A DNA stretch of 64,000 nucleotides from an uncultured Pseudomonadota bacterium (GTDB lineage: Bacteria > Myxococcota_A > UBA9160 > PR03), in the NCBI GenBank assembly GCA_900696485.1, contig CAADGG010000040.1, positions 49,141-113,140 of the forward strand, given 5' to 3'. This document shows positions 15,917-24,130 of the stretch, one piece after another. The notes beneath the pieces are model-generated. The model saw only the letters and a list, made by a program, of their open reading frames with translations, did not search any database and was not told the DNA's origin. A program made the translations under genes and the position numbers. Numbering within the stretch: position 1 is the stretch's first letter; every line of letters begins with the position of its first letter.

Positions 15917-16950
15917 GACCCGCCGCCGGCGAGCGGTTCGGCAATCGCCCCGCACACGTCCTCGCGGACCGCCTTGGCCGCCACCTTGACGGCATTCTCG
16001 AGCGCGCGCGCCTGGGAGCAGCCATGGGCCTTGATGACGATGCGCTCGAAGCCGAGGATCGGCGCCCCGCCGTACGACGTGTAGTCGAGCAGGTTCGAGA
16101 CGCGCGCCAGACCGTCACGCAGCAAGAAGCGGCCGACCCGCCAGCGCAGGCGCTGGCGATAGACGGGTTCCCCCATCCGGGTCATCACTTCCCCCATGCT
16201 CTCCAGCAGCTTCAGCACTACGTTGCCGAGGATCCCGGGACAGACCAGCACGTCGACGGCGCCGAGCGGCACGTCGCGTCCCTCGACGTTGCCGTGGAAG
16301 TGCAGGCCCGGGGCCGCCGCCAGCAGGGCATGGGCGGCGCGCAGCAGCTCATCGCCCTTGTTCGCCTCCTCGCCGATGTTCAGCAGGCCGACACGAGGCT
16401 GCGGGACCTTCGAGATCCGCGCCGCGTAGGCGGAGCCCATCCACGCGAACTGCAGCAGATCTTCGGGCGTGGTGTGGAGGTTCGCGCCGACATCGAGGAG
16501 CAGCGCGAAGGGGTCCGGATTGTGGGGCCGCGGGAGTGTTGGATAGACCGCGGCGAGGGCGCCCCGGCGGATCCCGTGGATTCGCGGGATGGCGCGCCCC
16601 ACGTGCAGCAACAGCGCCCCGGTGTTGCCGGCCGAGACCAGCGCCTCGGCGCGTCCGTCCGCGACGGCCTGGACGGCCCGCGCCAGTGACGACTGTTCCC
16701 GGCGCAGTGCCTGCTGGGGGGGCTCATCCGCCGGAACCGTGTCGGGGGCGTGCAGGATCTCGATGCGGTCCGGGTCGACGGATGCGGCGCGCAGCGCGGG
16801 TTCGAGTCGTGCGCGGTCTCCCACCAGGAGCAGGCCGATGTCGGTGTTGCGTGCGATCGCCACGGCTGCGTGCAGCGGCGCGTGCGGCGCGTGATCGCCA
16901 CCGCTGGCGTCGAGGGCCACCGTGCGGACGGCGGAGAGTGGGGCGTTCAT
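15913..16950 (-). CDS. plsX: Phosphate acyltransferase PlsX
   Basis: A 345-residue enzyme converting acyl-ACP to acyl-phosphate for phospholipid synthesis. It starts VRTVALDASGGDHAPHAPLHAAVAIAR and contains SLARAVQAVADGRAEALVSAGNTGALLL, LLDVGANLHTTPEDLLQFAWMGSAYA, and the ending YGGAPILGFERIVIKAHGCSQARALENAVKVA, all canonical. The ATG overlaps the transglutaminase stop, and a TGATACCCT extended -10-like site lies 9 nt upstream inside that gene, so plsX-gmhB may also have its own promoter. The usual neighbours rpmF and fabH are absent. Confidence 0.95.
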   Translation of the reverse strand: MNAPLSAVRTVALDASGGDHAPHAPLHAAVAIARNTDIGLLLVGDRARLEPALRAASVDPDRIEILHAPDTVPADEPPQQALRREQSSLARAVQAVADGRAEALVSAGNTGALLLHVGRAIPRIHGIRRGALAAVYPTLPRPHNPDPFALLLDVGANLHTTPEDLLQFAWMGSAYAARISKVPQPRVGLLNIGEEANKGDELLRAAHALLAAAPGLHFHGNVEGRDVPLGAVDVLVCPGILGNVVLKLLESMGEVMTRMGEPVYRQRLRWRVGRFLLRDGLARVSNLLDYTSYGGAPILGFERIVIKAHGCSQARALENAVKVAAKAVREDVCGAIAEPLAGGGS

Positions 16951-19049
16951 CGTCGGCGCAGGGTATCACGCAGCGTGCGGAGTTCGGCGCGACGCGACGG
17001 GGCCGGTCGCGATCCGAAACGCTCGGCGAGATAGCTCTCGGTGAGCGCCCAGAAGGCGGCCGAGGCCGCCGGCGGCACGGTCCGGGAGACCTCGCGTGCG
17101 AACTCGCGGGCGGGGAGGGCGGCGGGTCGCACCAGACCACGATGCCGCTCGAGCAGCCGGAGCGCCTCGCCGTAGCGGCTGGGAAGGCGAACCCCGTACC
17201 CGTACGGTCGTCGCCGGCGCGACCAGATCCAGAGCCCGGCGCCCGCGACGGCGAGGGCCGCGGTCAGCGTCGCGAGCACGCCGCCGTCGAAGCCCTTGCG
17301 CCCGGGCGTCGGCGCTTCGCCGGCCGCGAGGGCTCCGCGCGGCTGCGTGCGCCACCGGCGCCACTGCATCCATCCGCTGCGCAGCGCGTTCATCTGCCGC
17401 GAGCGATCGAATTCGACGATGTGCTGGAACCACCAATGCTCGAGCGCGCGACCGAGTCCCTGCATCTGCGCCAGCAGTCCGAAGGCGTCGGCACGCAACC
17501 GGGCGTCGACCGGAGTCGGGTCGTAGCGGACCCAGCCGGCGCGCTCGTAGTGCACCTCCACCCAGGCGTGCGCATCGGACCGCGCCAGCTCGACGAAGCC
17601 GCCGAGAACGTTCTCGCGACCCCCGGCAAAACCGTTCACGAGGCGTGCCGGCAGGCCGAGCGCTCGCACCAGGACGATCATGCCCGACGCGAAGTACTCG
17701 CAGTGCCCGGCGGTCTCCTCGAGCAGGAAGGCCTCGATCGGAGACCCGAGGGCGCCGCCGGTCTCCGGCGGGGGGCGATCGTCGTAGCGGCCGCTGCGCA
17801 GCAGGTGACGCTCGATGGCGGCGACGCGCGCGGCATCGCTGGCGGCGCCGGCGACGATCTCGCCGGCGAGCGTCCGGATGCGGTCCGAGATCGGCGGCAG
17901 GTGCAGGTAGCGCGTGCCCGTGCCGGCCGGCGGCCGCGCGTGATCGTCGTGGAGCGCCGTCTCGTCGGACTCTGCGCTCGCGACGCGGATCGCGTACTGG
18001 ACACGGTCCTGCTCGCTGTCGGGGGCGTAGAGACCGCCGTTGTCGTCGCGCTCGATGCGGCCGAAGCTGCCCGTCACGTGCGTCGGCACGCCGGCGGCGA
18101 ACAGCACGCCGGCCGCCATCGGCTCGCGCAGCACGCGCTGGACCAGGTCCTCCGGCGCCAGGTGCGGGCCCAGATCGACGCCGAGATCCGCCCCCGGTGA
18201 GACGTAGCGGCGCGTGCGAGGCGTCACGGACCAGTGACGGCCGTCGAAATGGTCGAAGGCGAGGCCGCGCCAGTAGGAGGCTTCTCGCGGAGGCGGCGTG
18301 CCGGCGAGCGTTTCGACTCGCAGCACGACGGTGGGGTCCTGGCGGATGCGACCCAGATCGCCGAGCGTGACGCGATCGGAGAAACCGGCCTGCGGGGTCG
18401 CGCGCAGGCCCGGATGGGAGAGCGCTCCGCTGCGCACACGGGGCAACACCAGGAAGATCAGGATCGCCAGCGCGAGCGAGAACAGCGTGGCGACCATCGT
18501 CGTGCGCAACAGTCTGGGCGAGAACGCCCGCTCCGGCAGCCAGGGCTCGCCGGCGGCCAGCGACTCGACCCACAGCGTATGGACTACGAGCGTCCAGACC
18601 ATCGCGGCGACGAACACGGCCAGGAACACCGGGAACAACAGACTGTCGGTGAGATTCGCGGCGAGGATCATCTGGAAGAGTCCGAGCGCCACCAGAACGA
18701 AATCCGAACGGCGTGGGCGGGCATCGAGCAGTTGGAGGCCTTGCGCCAACAGCGCGAAATGAGCCAGCGCCACGAGCGCCGATCCGCCGCGCAGCCAGAA
18801 GCCGAGCGAGAAGGCGATGATCGCGAGCAGCAGCGCGTTCAGCACGACGCCGTGGCGTTGCCAGCCTCGCGAGCGCGTCCGCAGCCGAAGGCCGGCCGTG
18901 AGCGCCAGCGCCTGGGCCAGCAGCGCCGGGAGGGCGATCGTGCCGGTGACGGCGAGCGACAGGCTCGCGACCGTCGCCAGCGTGTAGGACGAGAGCGGGC
19001 GCGGCGGCGGGGCCGTCGTCGCGCGGGCGGAACCGACCGGCGGGCTCAT
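16947..19049 (-). CDS. TgpA-type transglutaminase-like membrane protein
   Basis: A 700-residue membrane protein. The N-terminal 200 residues contain about six helices; a large extracytoplasmic region follows, holding a transglutaminase-like core with Cys in ETAGHCEYFASGMIVLVRALGLPARLVNGFAGG, His in ARSDAHAWVEVHYERAGWVRYDPTP and the following Asp. A single helix near residue 590 precedes a cytoplasmic DUF4129-like tail (RLLERHRGLVRP..SESYLAERFG style). The arrangement matches TgpA and relatives encoded beside DUF58 and MoxR genes. The ATG overlaps the DUF58 stop and the TGA overlaps plsX. Substrate unknown; a role in envelope protein processing is inferred. Confidence 0.88.
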   Translation of the reverse strand: MSPPVGSARATTAPPPRPLSSYTLATVASLSLAVTGTIALPALLAQALALTAGLRLRTRSRGWQRHGVVLNALLLAIIAFSLGFWLRGGSALVALAHFALLAQGLQLLDARPRRSDFVLVALGLFQMILAANLTDSLLFPVFLAVFVAAMVWTLVVHTLWVESLAAGEPWLPERAFSPRLLRTTMVATLFSLALAILIFLVLPRVRSGALSHPGLRATPQAGFSDRVTLGDLGRIRQDPTVVLRVETLAGTPPPREASYWRGLAFDHFDGRHWSVTPRTRRYVSPGADLGVDLGPHLAPEDLVQRVLREPMAAGVLFAAGVPTHVTGSFGRIERDDNGGLYAPDSEQDRVQYAIRVASAESDETALHDDHARPPAGTGTRYLHLPPISDRIRTLAGEIVAGAASDAARVAAIERHLLRSGRYDDRPPPETGGALGSPIEAFLLEETAGHCEYFASGMIVLVRALGLPARLVNGFAGGRENVLGGFVELARSDAHAWVEVHYERAGWVRYDPTPVDARLRADAFGLLAQMQGLGRALEHWWFQHIVEFDRSRQMNALRSGWMQWRRWRTQPRGALAAGEAPTPGRKGFDGGVLATLTAALAVAGAGLWIWSRRRRPYGYGVRLPSRYGEALRLLERHRGLVRPAALPAREFAREVSRTVPPAASAAFWALTESYLAERFGSRPAPSRRAELRTLRDTLRRR
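16960..16968 (-). promoter_or_regulatory. Candidate extended -10 for plsX (near-leaderless)
   Basis: TGATACCCT on the minus strand: a TGn extension plus TACCCT, ending 9 nt before the plsX ATG. It is located inside the 3' end of the transglutaminase gene. No Shine-Dalgarno is visible. Confidence 0.4.
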
Positions 19050-20104
19050 CGCGCCGGAACCTCCGGCGCCGGCGCTTCCGGGGTGACGAGCGCCAGGAAC
19101 CCCAGCAGGCGCGCGCGGTGCAGGGAGCCGTGGTCGGCGGCCATGGCGGCGCCGTCCGTGCGCAGGCCGACGCGCAGGCCGGCGCGCAGGCCGGCCTCGG
19201 CCTGGCTCGCGGCCCGCTCGACGGCCGCCTCGAACGCAGCATCCGGCGCGACGCCGGCCGTGTGTAGCCGCACCTCGCTCTCCGCGGCCGTCTCGCCTTC
19301 CGCGTCGCGCACCAGCAGCTGGCCGCGACGCCATGAAGCCGGCCAATGGATCCGCCGCGGCGCATCCCCGGTCGCGAACTCGCGCAAGCCCGTCACCTCA
19401 CTCGGGGCGCCGCTGATTCCCCGGCTCTTGTGGCCGCGCGGCCGCGCATCGGCGCGGGCCGCCGGCGCCTCGCTGGCCCCGAGCCTCGGGTAGACGAGCA
19501 CCGAGGCCGGCCGCTCGAGCCACAGCGACTTGGCGAAGAGTCCGAAGGGAAACCGCGTGGTGACGCGCAGGCCGTGGAAGCGCAGGGCTCCGCGGCCGGT
19601 GGGCGCGAAGGTGTAGCTGCGGGTCTCGCAGCCACCGGGCGCGATGCGCAGGGCGATGGCCCGACCGACCGCGGCCGGACGACCGGGTTCTGCTTCGGCC
19701 AGGTCTTCGACGACGATCGCATGCGACCAGACCCGGCGCTGTCCGTTGACGATCTCGAGCACCACGCGGCCTGGTTGTCCCACGCTCCATTCGAAGGGAA
19801 GGCGACGCCGTACGGCAATGTCCCGCAGGGCTGCTTCCGAGAGCACGCCGGAGAGCACGAGGAACGCCAGCATGAGGGACAACACCAGGTAGAGCAGATT
19901 GTTGCCGGTGTTGAGCGCGGCGAAGCCGACGGCGAAGACCAGCGCGAAGAAGACCCAACCGGCGCGCGTGGGCCGGAGCGTGCGCGGCAGGCGCAGACGA
20001 CCTCGCGCGAGCGCGCGTTCCCGCCGCCTCGGCGCCGGATCCGGCGCCGCAGATCCGATCAGAGCGGGACCGAGACGCCGTCCAGGATCTCGCGGATCAC
20101 CCAC
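19046..20104 (-). CDS. DUF58 domain-containing membrane protein
   Basis: About 350 residues. After a basic N-terminus, two adjacent helices (AGWVFFALVFAVGFAALNTGNNLLYLVLSLMLAFLVLSGVLSE) precede a beta-rich region and the DUF58 core (HKSRGISGAPSEVTGLREFATGDAPRRIHWPASWRRGQLLVRDAEGE), which is a vWA-related fold. The family is nearly always paired with MoxR ATPases, as here. The start is uncertain: the only conventional in-frame codon is GTG at 20104, inside the 3' end of moxR. The 3' end overlaps the transglutaminase ATG. Confidence 0.85.
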   Translation of the reverse strand: MGDPRDPGRRLGPALIGSAAPDPAPRRRERALARGRLRLPRTLRPTRAGWVFFALVFAVGFAALNTGNNLLYLVLSLMLAFLVLSGVLSEAALRDIAVRRRLPFEWSVGQPGRVVLEIVNGQRRVWSHAIVVEDLAEAEPGRPAAVGRAIALRIAPGGCETRSYTFAPTGRGALRFHGLRVTTRFPFGLFAKSLWLERPASVLVYPRLGASEAPAARADARPRGHKSRGISGAPSEVTGLREFATGDAPRRIHWPASWRRGQLLVRDAEGETAAESEVRLHTAGVAPDAAFEAAVERAASQAEAGLRAGLRVGLRTDGAAMAADHGSLHRARLLGFLALVTPEAPAPEVPAR

Positions 20105-21063
20105 TCCGCCTCCTCCGGGCCGCTCGCGCTCCAGTCGTGGCGCGGATCGGGCACCAGTCGGTGCGCGAGCACGGCGATGGCGAGGTCGCGCACATCCTCG
20201 GGAATGCAGAAGTCGCGGCCATCCACGAGCGCCCGCGCCTGCGCGGCGCGACGCAGCGCCACCGCCCCGCGCGGCGACGCCCCGAGCCGGATGGCGGGGT
20301 GCTCCCGGGTCGCCCGGATGATCTCGAGCAGATACGCCACCAGCCCGTCGTCGAACTTGACGCGCTCGGCGGCGGCCCGCATCGCGAGCAGATCGTCGCC
20401 GTCGAGCACCGGTTGCAGTCGCGGCAGCTCGGTCGCCGCAGGATCGTCGCGCAGCACGGCCGCCTCGTCGGCGGGATCCGGGTAGCCGATCCGGAGTCGA
20501 AGCAAGAAGCGATCGAGCTGCGATTCGGGTAGCGGATGGACGCCGTGGTGTTCGAGCGGATTCTGCGTCGCGACGACGAGGAACGGCTGCGGCAGGCGAT
20601 GGACCGTCCCGTCGACGGACACGCAGCCCTCGGCCATGGCCTCGAGCAGAGCGGACTGCGTCTTCGGACTGGCGCGGTTGATCTCGTCGGCGAGCACGAC
20701 CTGGGCGAACAGGGGGCCCGGTTGGAATACGAAGCGACCGCTCGGCCGGTTGTCGCGGAGTTCCGGAACCGCCGACCCGATCAGGTCGCCCGGCAGCAGA
20801 TCGCTGGTGAACTGGATCCGTTTGAAGCTCGCGTCGACGGAGCGCGCGAGCGCATGGGCGAGCGTGGTCTTGCCGACGCCCGGAACGTCCTCGAGCAGGA
20901 TGTGGCCGCCGGCGACCCAGGCCTCGACGGTCTGACGAACGACCTCCGTCTTGCCGCGCACCGCGCGCTCGACGTTGGCGCGCAGTTGGCGGGCCTGCTC
21001 GGCGGCACGCGACGGATCGAGGGCAGAGGGGTCCAGCGGGGCACCGCACGAGTCGGAGGCCAT
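20059..21063 (-). CDS. MoxR family AAA+ ATPase
   Basis: A 334-residue cytosolic AAA+ ATPase thought to act as a chaperone for vWA/DUF58 partners. Walker A is DVPGVGKTTLAHALA and Walker B is VVLADEINRASPKTQSALLEAMAEG. Sensor 1 is VVATQNPLEHHGVHPLPESQLDRFLLRL, and the C-terminal lid begins ASPRGAVALRRAAQARALVDGRDFCIPEDV. The ATG at 21063 is the natural start by homology, although no strong ribosome binding site is seen. It is followed directly by DUF58 and transglutaminase genes, the well-known three-gene association. Confidence 0.93.
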   Translation of the reverse strand: MASDSCGAPLDPSALDPSRAAEQARQLRANVERAVRGKTEVVRQTVEAWVAGGHILLEDVPGVGKTTLAHALARSVDASFKRIQFTSDLLPGDLIGSAVPELRDNRPSGRFVFQPGPLFAQVVLADEINRASPKTQSALLEAMAEGCVSVDGTVHRLPQPFLVVATQNPLEHHGVHPLPESQLDRFLLRLRIGYPDPADEAAVLRDDPAATELPRLQPVLDGDDLLAMRAAAERVKFDDGLVAYLLEIIRATREHPAIRLGASPRGAVALRRAAQARALVDGRDFCIPEDVRDLAIAVLAHRLVPDPRHDWSASGPEEAEWVIREILDGVSVPL

Positions 21064-21160
21064 GGGGGGCTTGTCGGTCGGGAGCCGAGGTCGCTGGAGC
21101 CCCAACCGCGCCGATGGGCGGGTTGCGCCGCGCCGCGTGTGCGCAGCGCCTCGTCGCGGG

Positions 21161-22312
21161 TCAGCGGGCGGCGTCGGGGCGCGAGGCGGCGGGAGGCAGC
21201 CCGAGGGCGTGACGCGGGTCATCCGTGTCCGCCGCCGCACGGACGGCGGCGACGAATCCGGACACCCTGCCGCCTCGTGCGGCCAGTTGCTCGGCATAGA
21301 CGTCGAGATCCGTGTGATAGGTGGCGGCGAGCGCCAGGCAGGCATCGTTGAGACGTGCGGCCGCGGCGACGCGAACGGGATCGAGCTGGCGCAGCGGGAG
21401 CGCGGAAAGCGCCGCTCGTGTCGCCGCGGACAGCGCCTCGCGCCGCTCGTCGAGCGGCTGCTCCGTCGGCGGGGACTGGTAGAGGGCGGCGACCCGGGCG
21501 CGCAGCGCGCCCAGTTCGCGGGCGACCGCCCGCTCATCGGCGACGCGGGCCCGAACGACCTCGGCCGCATCGTGTCCGGCGCGCTCTGCGAAGAATCGGA
21601 TCGCTGCCTCCTGTCCGAGGAAGGTCGCGACGCCTTCGTTCAGTCCGGCATCGCCGGCGACGAACACCGTGGCATGCACGAGTTCGTGGAAGAGCGTCTC
21701 GACGAAGCGGTCGACGCCGCCGCGCAACAGCGGTGTGGTGACCGGGTCGGCGAACCAACCGAGCGTCGAATACGCGGACACCGGAACCACGCAGGTGTCG
21801 AGTCCGTCCTGACGCAGCCGACTCGCTTCGGCCTCGGCGCGGGCGACATCGAAGAAACCCTTGTACGGCAGACGTCCGAAGATCGGGAACCAGAAGCCCG
21901 CCGGCTCGACCTCGCCCGGGCGGGTTGCGACGACGGTGGTGACGACCCGATCGCCGGGCCACTCCGCGTAGGTCCTATACTGCCCGTCCACGTCGAGTCC
22001 GAGGTCGCGGGCCGCGCGGAGAACGGGGTCGACCAGCTCGAGCGCGTCGCGAACCGACGCGTCGGTGGCCGGATCGGCGAGCACCAGGTCGATCGGCCGG
22101 GCCGCCCGCAGCAGGCGCAACTGGCCGTCGGCCAGATGGGCGACGTAGCAGCCGGGGAGGAGCATGAGCGCGAGGAGTGCGAACCCCAGCGCCGATCGCT
22201 TCGTCCGGATCCGGGCCCGGGCTGCGGCGGAGTCGGGTGAGATCGCCGGGGCGGAGGCCTGGGCGGCCGGCGCCAGCGGGATCGAGGAGTGCGCGGACGG
22301 GACGCTCGTCAT
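21161..22312 (-). CDS. Predicted aminopeptidase lipoprotein (COG4324 type)
   Basis: Up to 383 residues. A lipoprotein signal is clear: RTKRSALGFALLALMLLPGC, with the lipobox Cys followed by YVAHLADGQLRLLRAARPID, the typical start of this predicted aminopeptidase family. The zinc motif is FHELVHATVFVAGDAGLNEGVATFLGQEAA (HExxH with a downstream Glu). The only ATG upstream of the signal is at 22312, which makes the gene overlap the divergent prmA by about 149 bp; a non-canonical start closer to the signal peptide cannot be excluded. It heads the minus-strand run leading to moxR. Confidence 0.8.
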   Translation of the reverse strand: MTSVPSAHSSIPLAPAAQASAPAISPDSAAARARIRTKRSALGFALLALMLLPGCYVAHLADGQLRLLRAARPIDLVLADPATDASVRDALELVDPVLRAARDLGLDVDGQYRTYAEWPGDRVVTTVVATRPGEVEPAGFWFPIFGRLPYKGFFDVARAEAEASRLRQDGLDTCVVPVSAYSTLGWFADPVTTPLLRGGVDRFVETLFHELVHATVFVAGDAGLNEGVATFLGQEAAIRFFAERAGHDAAEVVRARVADERAVARELGALRARVAALYQSPPTEQPLDERREALSAATRAALSALPLRQLDPVRVAAAARLNDACLALAATYHTDLDVYAEQLAARGGRVSGFVAAVRAAADTDDPRHALGLPPAASRPDAAR

Positions 22313-23039
22313 CTATGCACCCGACGCGTGCGGGGACGGCGTGCGCGAGGCGCTCGTGGCGTGCCTCGGTGCGGCTGCCGTCGACGCGAGCGAGCCGGTG
22401 CCGGTGGCGGACTGGCCGGAGCTCTGGAAGCAGGGCCTGCGACCGCTCGTCGTGTCGGAGCGGCTGGTGGTGCGGCCGCCGTTCGCCGCCTCTCCGGTCC
22501 GGCGCGGGCAGCGGCAACTGGTGATCGAGCCGCGCCAGGCCTTCGGCACCGGCGCGCATGCGACGACGGCGCTCGCGCTCGCCGCCCTCGACGCGGCGCA
22601 CGCCAGCCTGGCCGGCGCGCGGGTGCTCGATGTCGGCTGCGGCAGCGGGGTTCTGGCGCTGGCGGCACTCGCGCTCGGCGCGCGAGCCGCCGTGGCCTGT
22701 GATCTCGATCCGATCGCCGCGCGCGAGACCCGCGAGAACGCGCACGCGAATCGGCTCGCGAAACGGCTCGTGGTGTTCACCGGCTCGGTCGCGGCCGTGG
22801 CTCCGGTCGCGTTCGATCTGGTCGTCGCCAACATGATCCGACGCGAGCTGCTGCCGCTCCTCGGCGAGCTGACGGCGTGCGTGGGCGGCGCGGGCCGGCT
22901 CGTCCTGTCGGGGCTCCTCGTCTCCGAGCAGGGCCTCATGGAAGCGGCGTTGGCGTCCGCTGGACTGCGCATCGTGGCGACCCGGAGCGAGGCCGACGCG
23001 AGCGGGGATCGCTGGCTCGCGTTCACGACGACCCGCTGA
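22164..23039 (+). CDS. prmA: Ribosomal protein L11 methyltransferase
   Basis: A 291-residue SAM-dependent methyltransferase acting on ribosomal protein L11. The N-terminal substrate-binding domain ends GLRPLVVSERLVVRPP. The catalytic domain contains IEPRQAFGTGAHATTALALAAL, VLDVGCGSGVLALAALALGA and FDLVVANMIRRELLPLL (the NPPY-like motif appears as ANMI). ATG at 22164 has a very strong GGGGAGGAG directly upstream. The 5' part overlaps the divergent aminopeptidase gene and the 3' end overlaps the convergent epimerase gene by 17 bp. Confidence 0.92.
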   Translation: MSARSANPSADRFVRIRARAAAESGEIAGAEAWAAGASGIEECADGTLVIYAPDACGDGVREALVACLGAAAVDASEPVPVADWPELWKQGLRPLVVSERLVVRPPFAASPVRRGQRQLVIEPRQAFGTGAHATTALALAALDAAHASLAGARVLDVGCGSGVLALAALALGARAAVACDLDPIAARETRENAHANRLAKRLVVFTGSVAAVAPVAFDLVVANMIRRELLPLLGELTACVGGAGRLVLSGLLVSEQGLMEAALASAGLRIVATRSEADASGDRWLAFTTTR

Positions 23040-23919
23040 CGCGCCGCCGCCAGTCGTCGAGCAGACGCGCGAGGGTGTCGTCGAGGGGGATGCCCGGTTG
23101 CCAGCCGGTCCGGCGCCGCAGCCGGCTCGCGTCGCCGATCGCCGCGTCGGTGCCTCGCCAGCGCGCGGGATCTTCGCGGACCGCCGGACGGACCCGGGCA
23201 TGGGCGAGCAGGCGTTCGAGCAGTCGACCGATCGCGACGCCGGCTCCGCTGGCGATGTTGTACACGTCCGCCGGAACTCCGCGTTCGAGCAGGCGCTGGT
23301 ACGCATCGACGACGTCGGCGACGTCGAGGAAGTCTCGCACGGCGTCGAGATTGCCGACGTGCAGCTCCGGCGCGCGGAGGCCTGCTTCGATCTCGGCGAG
23401 CTGTCGCGCGAAGCTCGACGCGACGAAGCTGTCGCTCTGGCCGGGACCCGTGTGATTGAAGGGGCGGGCGCGGATCACGTCGAGGCCGCGGGCGCCGAAG
23501 ACGGCGCCGAGTCGATCGGCGGCGGCTTTCGAGCGTGCATACGGCGAGCCCGGCCGCAGGGCAGCGCCTTCGTCGAACGCGCGGGCGTCGGTGGCGGCGC
23601 CGTAGACCTCGCCGGAGCCGACCAGCAGGACGCGGGCCCCGGCGGCGAAGCGCTGGGCCGCCCGCAAGAGATGGAGCGTTCCGAGTGTGTTCACGCGCGC
23701 CGTCACGGCCGGCTCTTCCCGCGAAGCCGCAACGGACGCCCGCGCGGCGAGGTGCACCAACGCATCGGGTCGCGCCGCCGCGATCGATGCGGCGACCGCG
23801 GCGGCGTCGGTGACATCGATCTCGCGATCGACGGCGACGACGCGATGGCCGGCACCCTCGAGTCGAGGCACCAGCCAGGAGCCGACGAAGCCGCGCGCGC
23901 CGCTGACCCAGATTCGCAC
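23023..23919 (-). CDS. NAD(P)-dependent epimerase/reductase, GDP-6-deoxy-4-keto-D-mannose reductase-like
   Basis: A 298-residue extended short-chain dehydrogenase. The Rossmann motif is VSGARGFVGSWLVPRLEGAGH. The catalytic Ser and Tyr-x3-Lys are seen in VLLVGSGEVYG and GSPYARSKAAAD, and the substrate region includes RPFNHTGPGQSDSFVASSFARQLAEIE. This NHTGPGQ pattern is characteristic of GDP-6-deoxy-D-lyxo-4-hexulose reductases and close relatives. The product is probably a nucleotide-activated deoxysugar for surface polysaccharide. GTG at 23919 is used, giving the natural start VRIWVSGARGFVG; the longer upstream frame is low-complexity Arg-rich and unlikely. Confidence 0.8.
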   Translation of the reverse strand: MRIWVSGARGFVGSWLVPRLEGAGHRVVAVDREIDVTDAAAVAASIAAARPDALVHLAARASVAASREEPAVTARVNTLGTLHLLRAAQRFAAGARVLLVGSGEVYGAATDARAFDEGAALRPGSPYARSKAAADRLGAVFGARGLDVIRARPFNHTGPGQSDSFVASSFARQLAEIEAGLRAPELHVGNLDAVRDFLDVADVVDAYQRLLERGVPADVYNIASGAGVAIGRLLERLLAHARVRPAVREDPARWRGTDAAIGDASRLRRRTGWQPGIPLDDTLARLLDDWRRRVSGSS

Positions 23920-24130
23920 GATGGGCGAAACTGCCAGAGCCGAGCCGCTTGTGCTACACGCCCAGCATCTTGCGGACGGTTCCCGTTGTGCCTCCCCTGG
24001 CCTCGTGCGTCGTCTCTCGCATCGCGGCCGCGCGCCGCGATCGGCGCGGCGCCGGCGAGCGGATCCGCCCACTCGAAGAACGCGGGGCGTGCGCGGGGCT
24101 CGGGGCGAACGACGGGACGGGGAGCGATCG

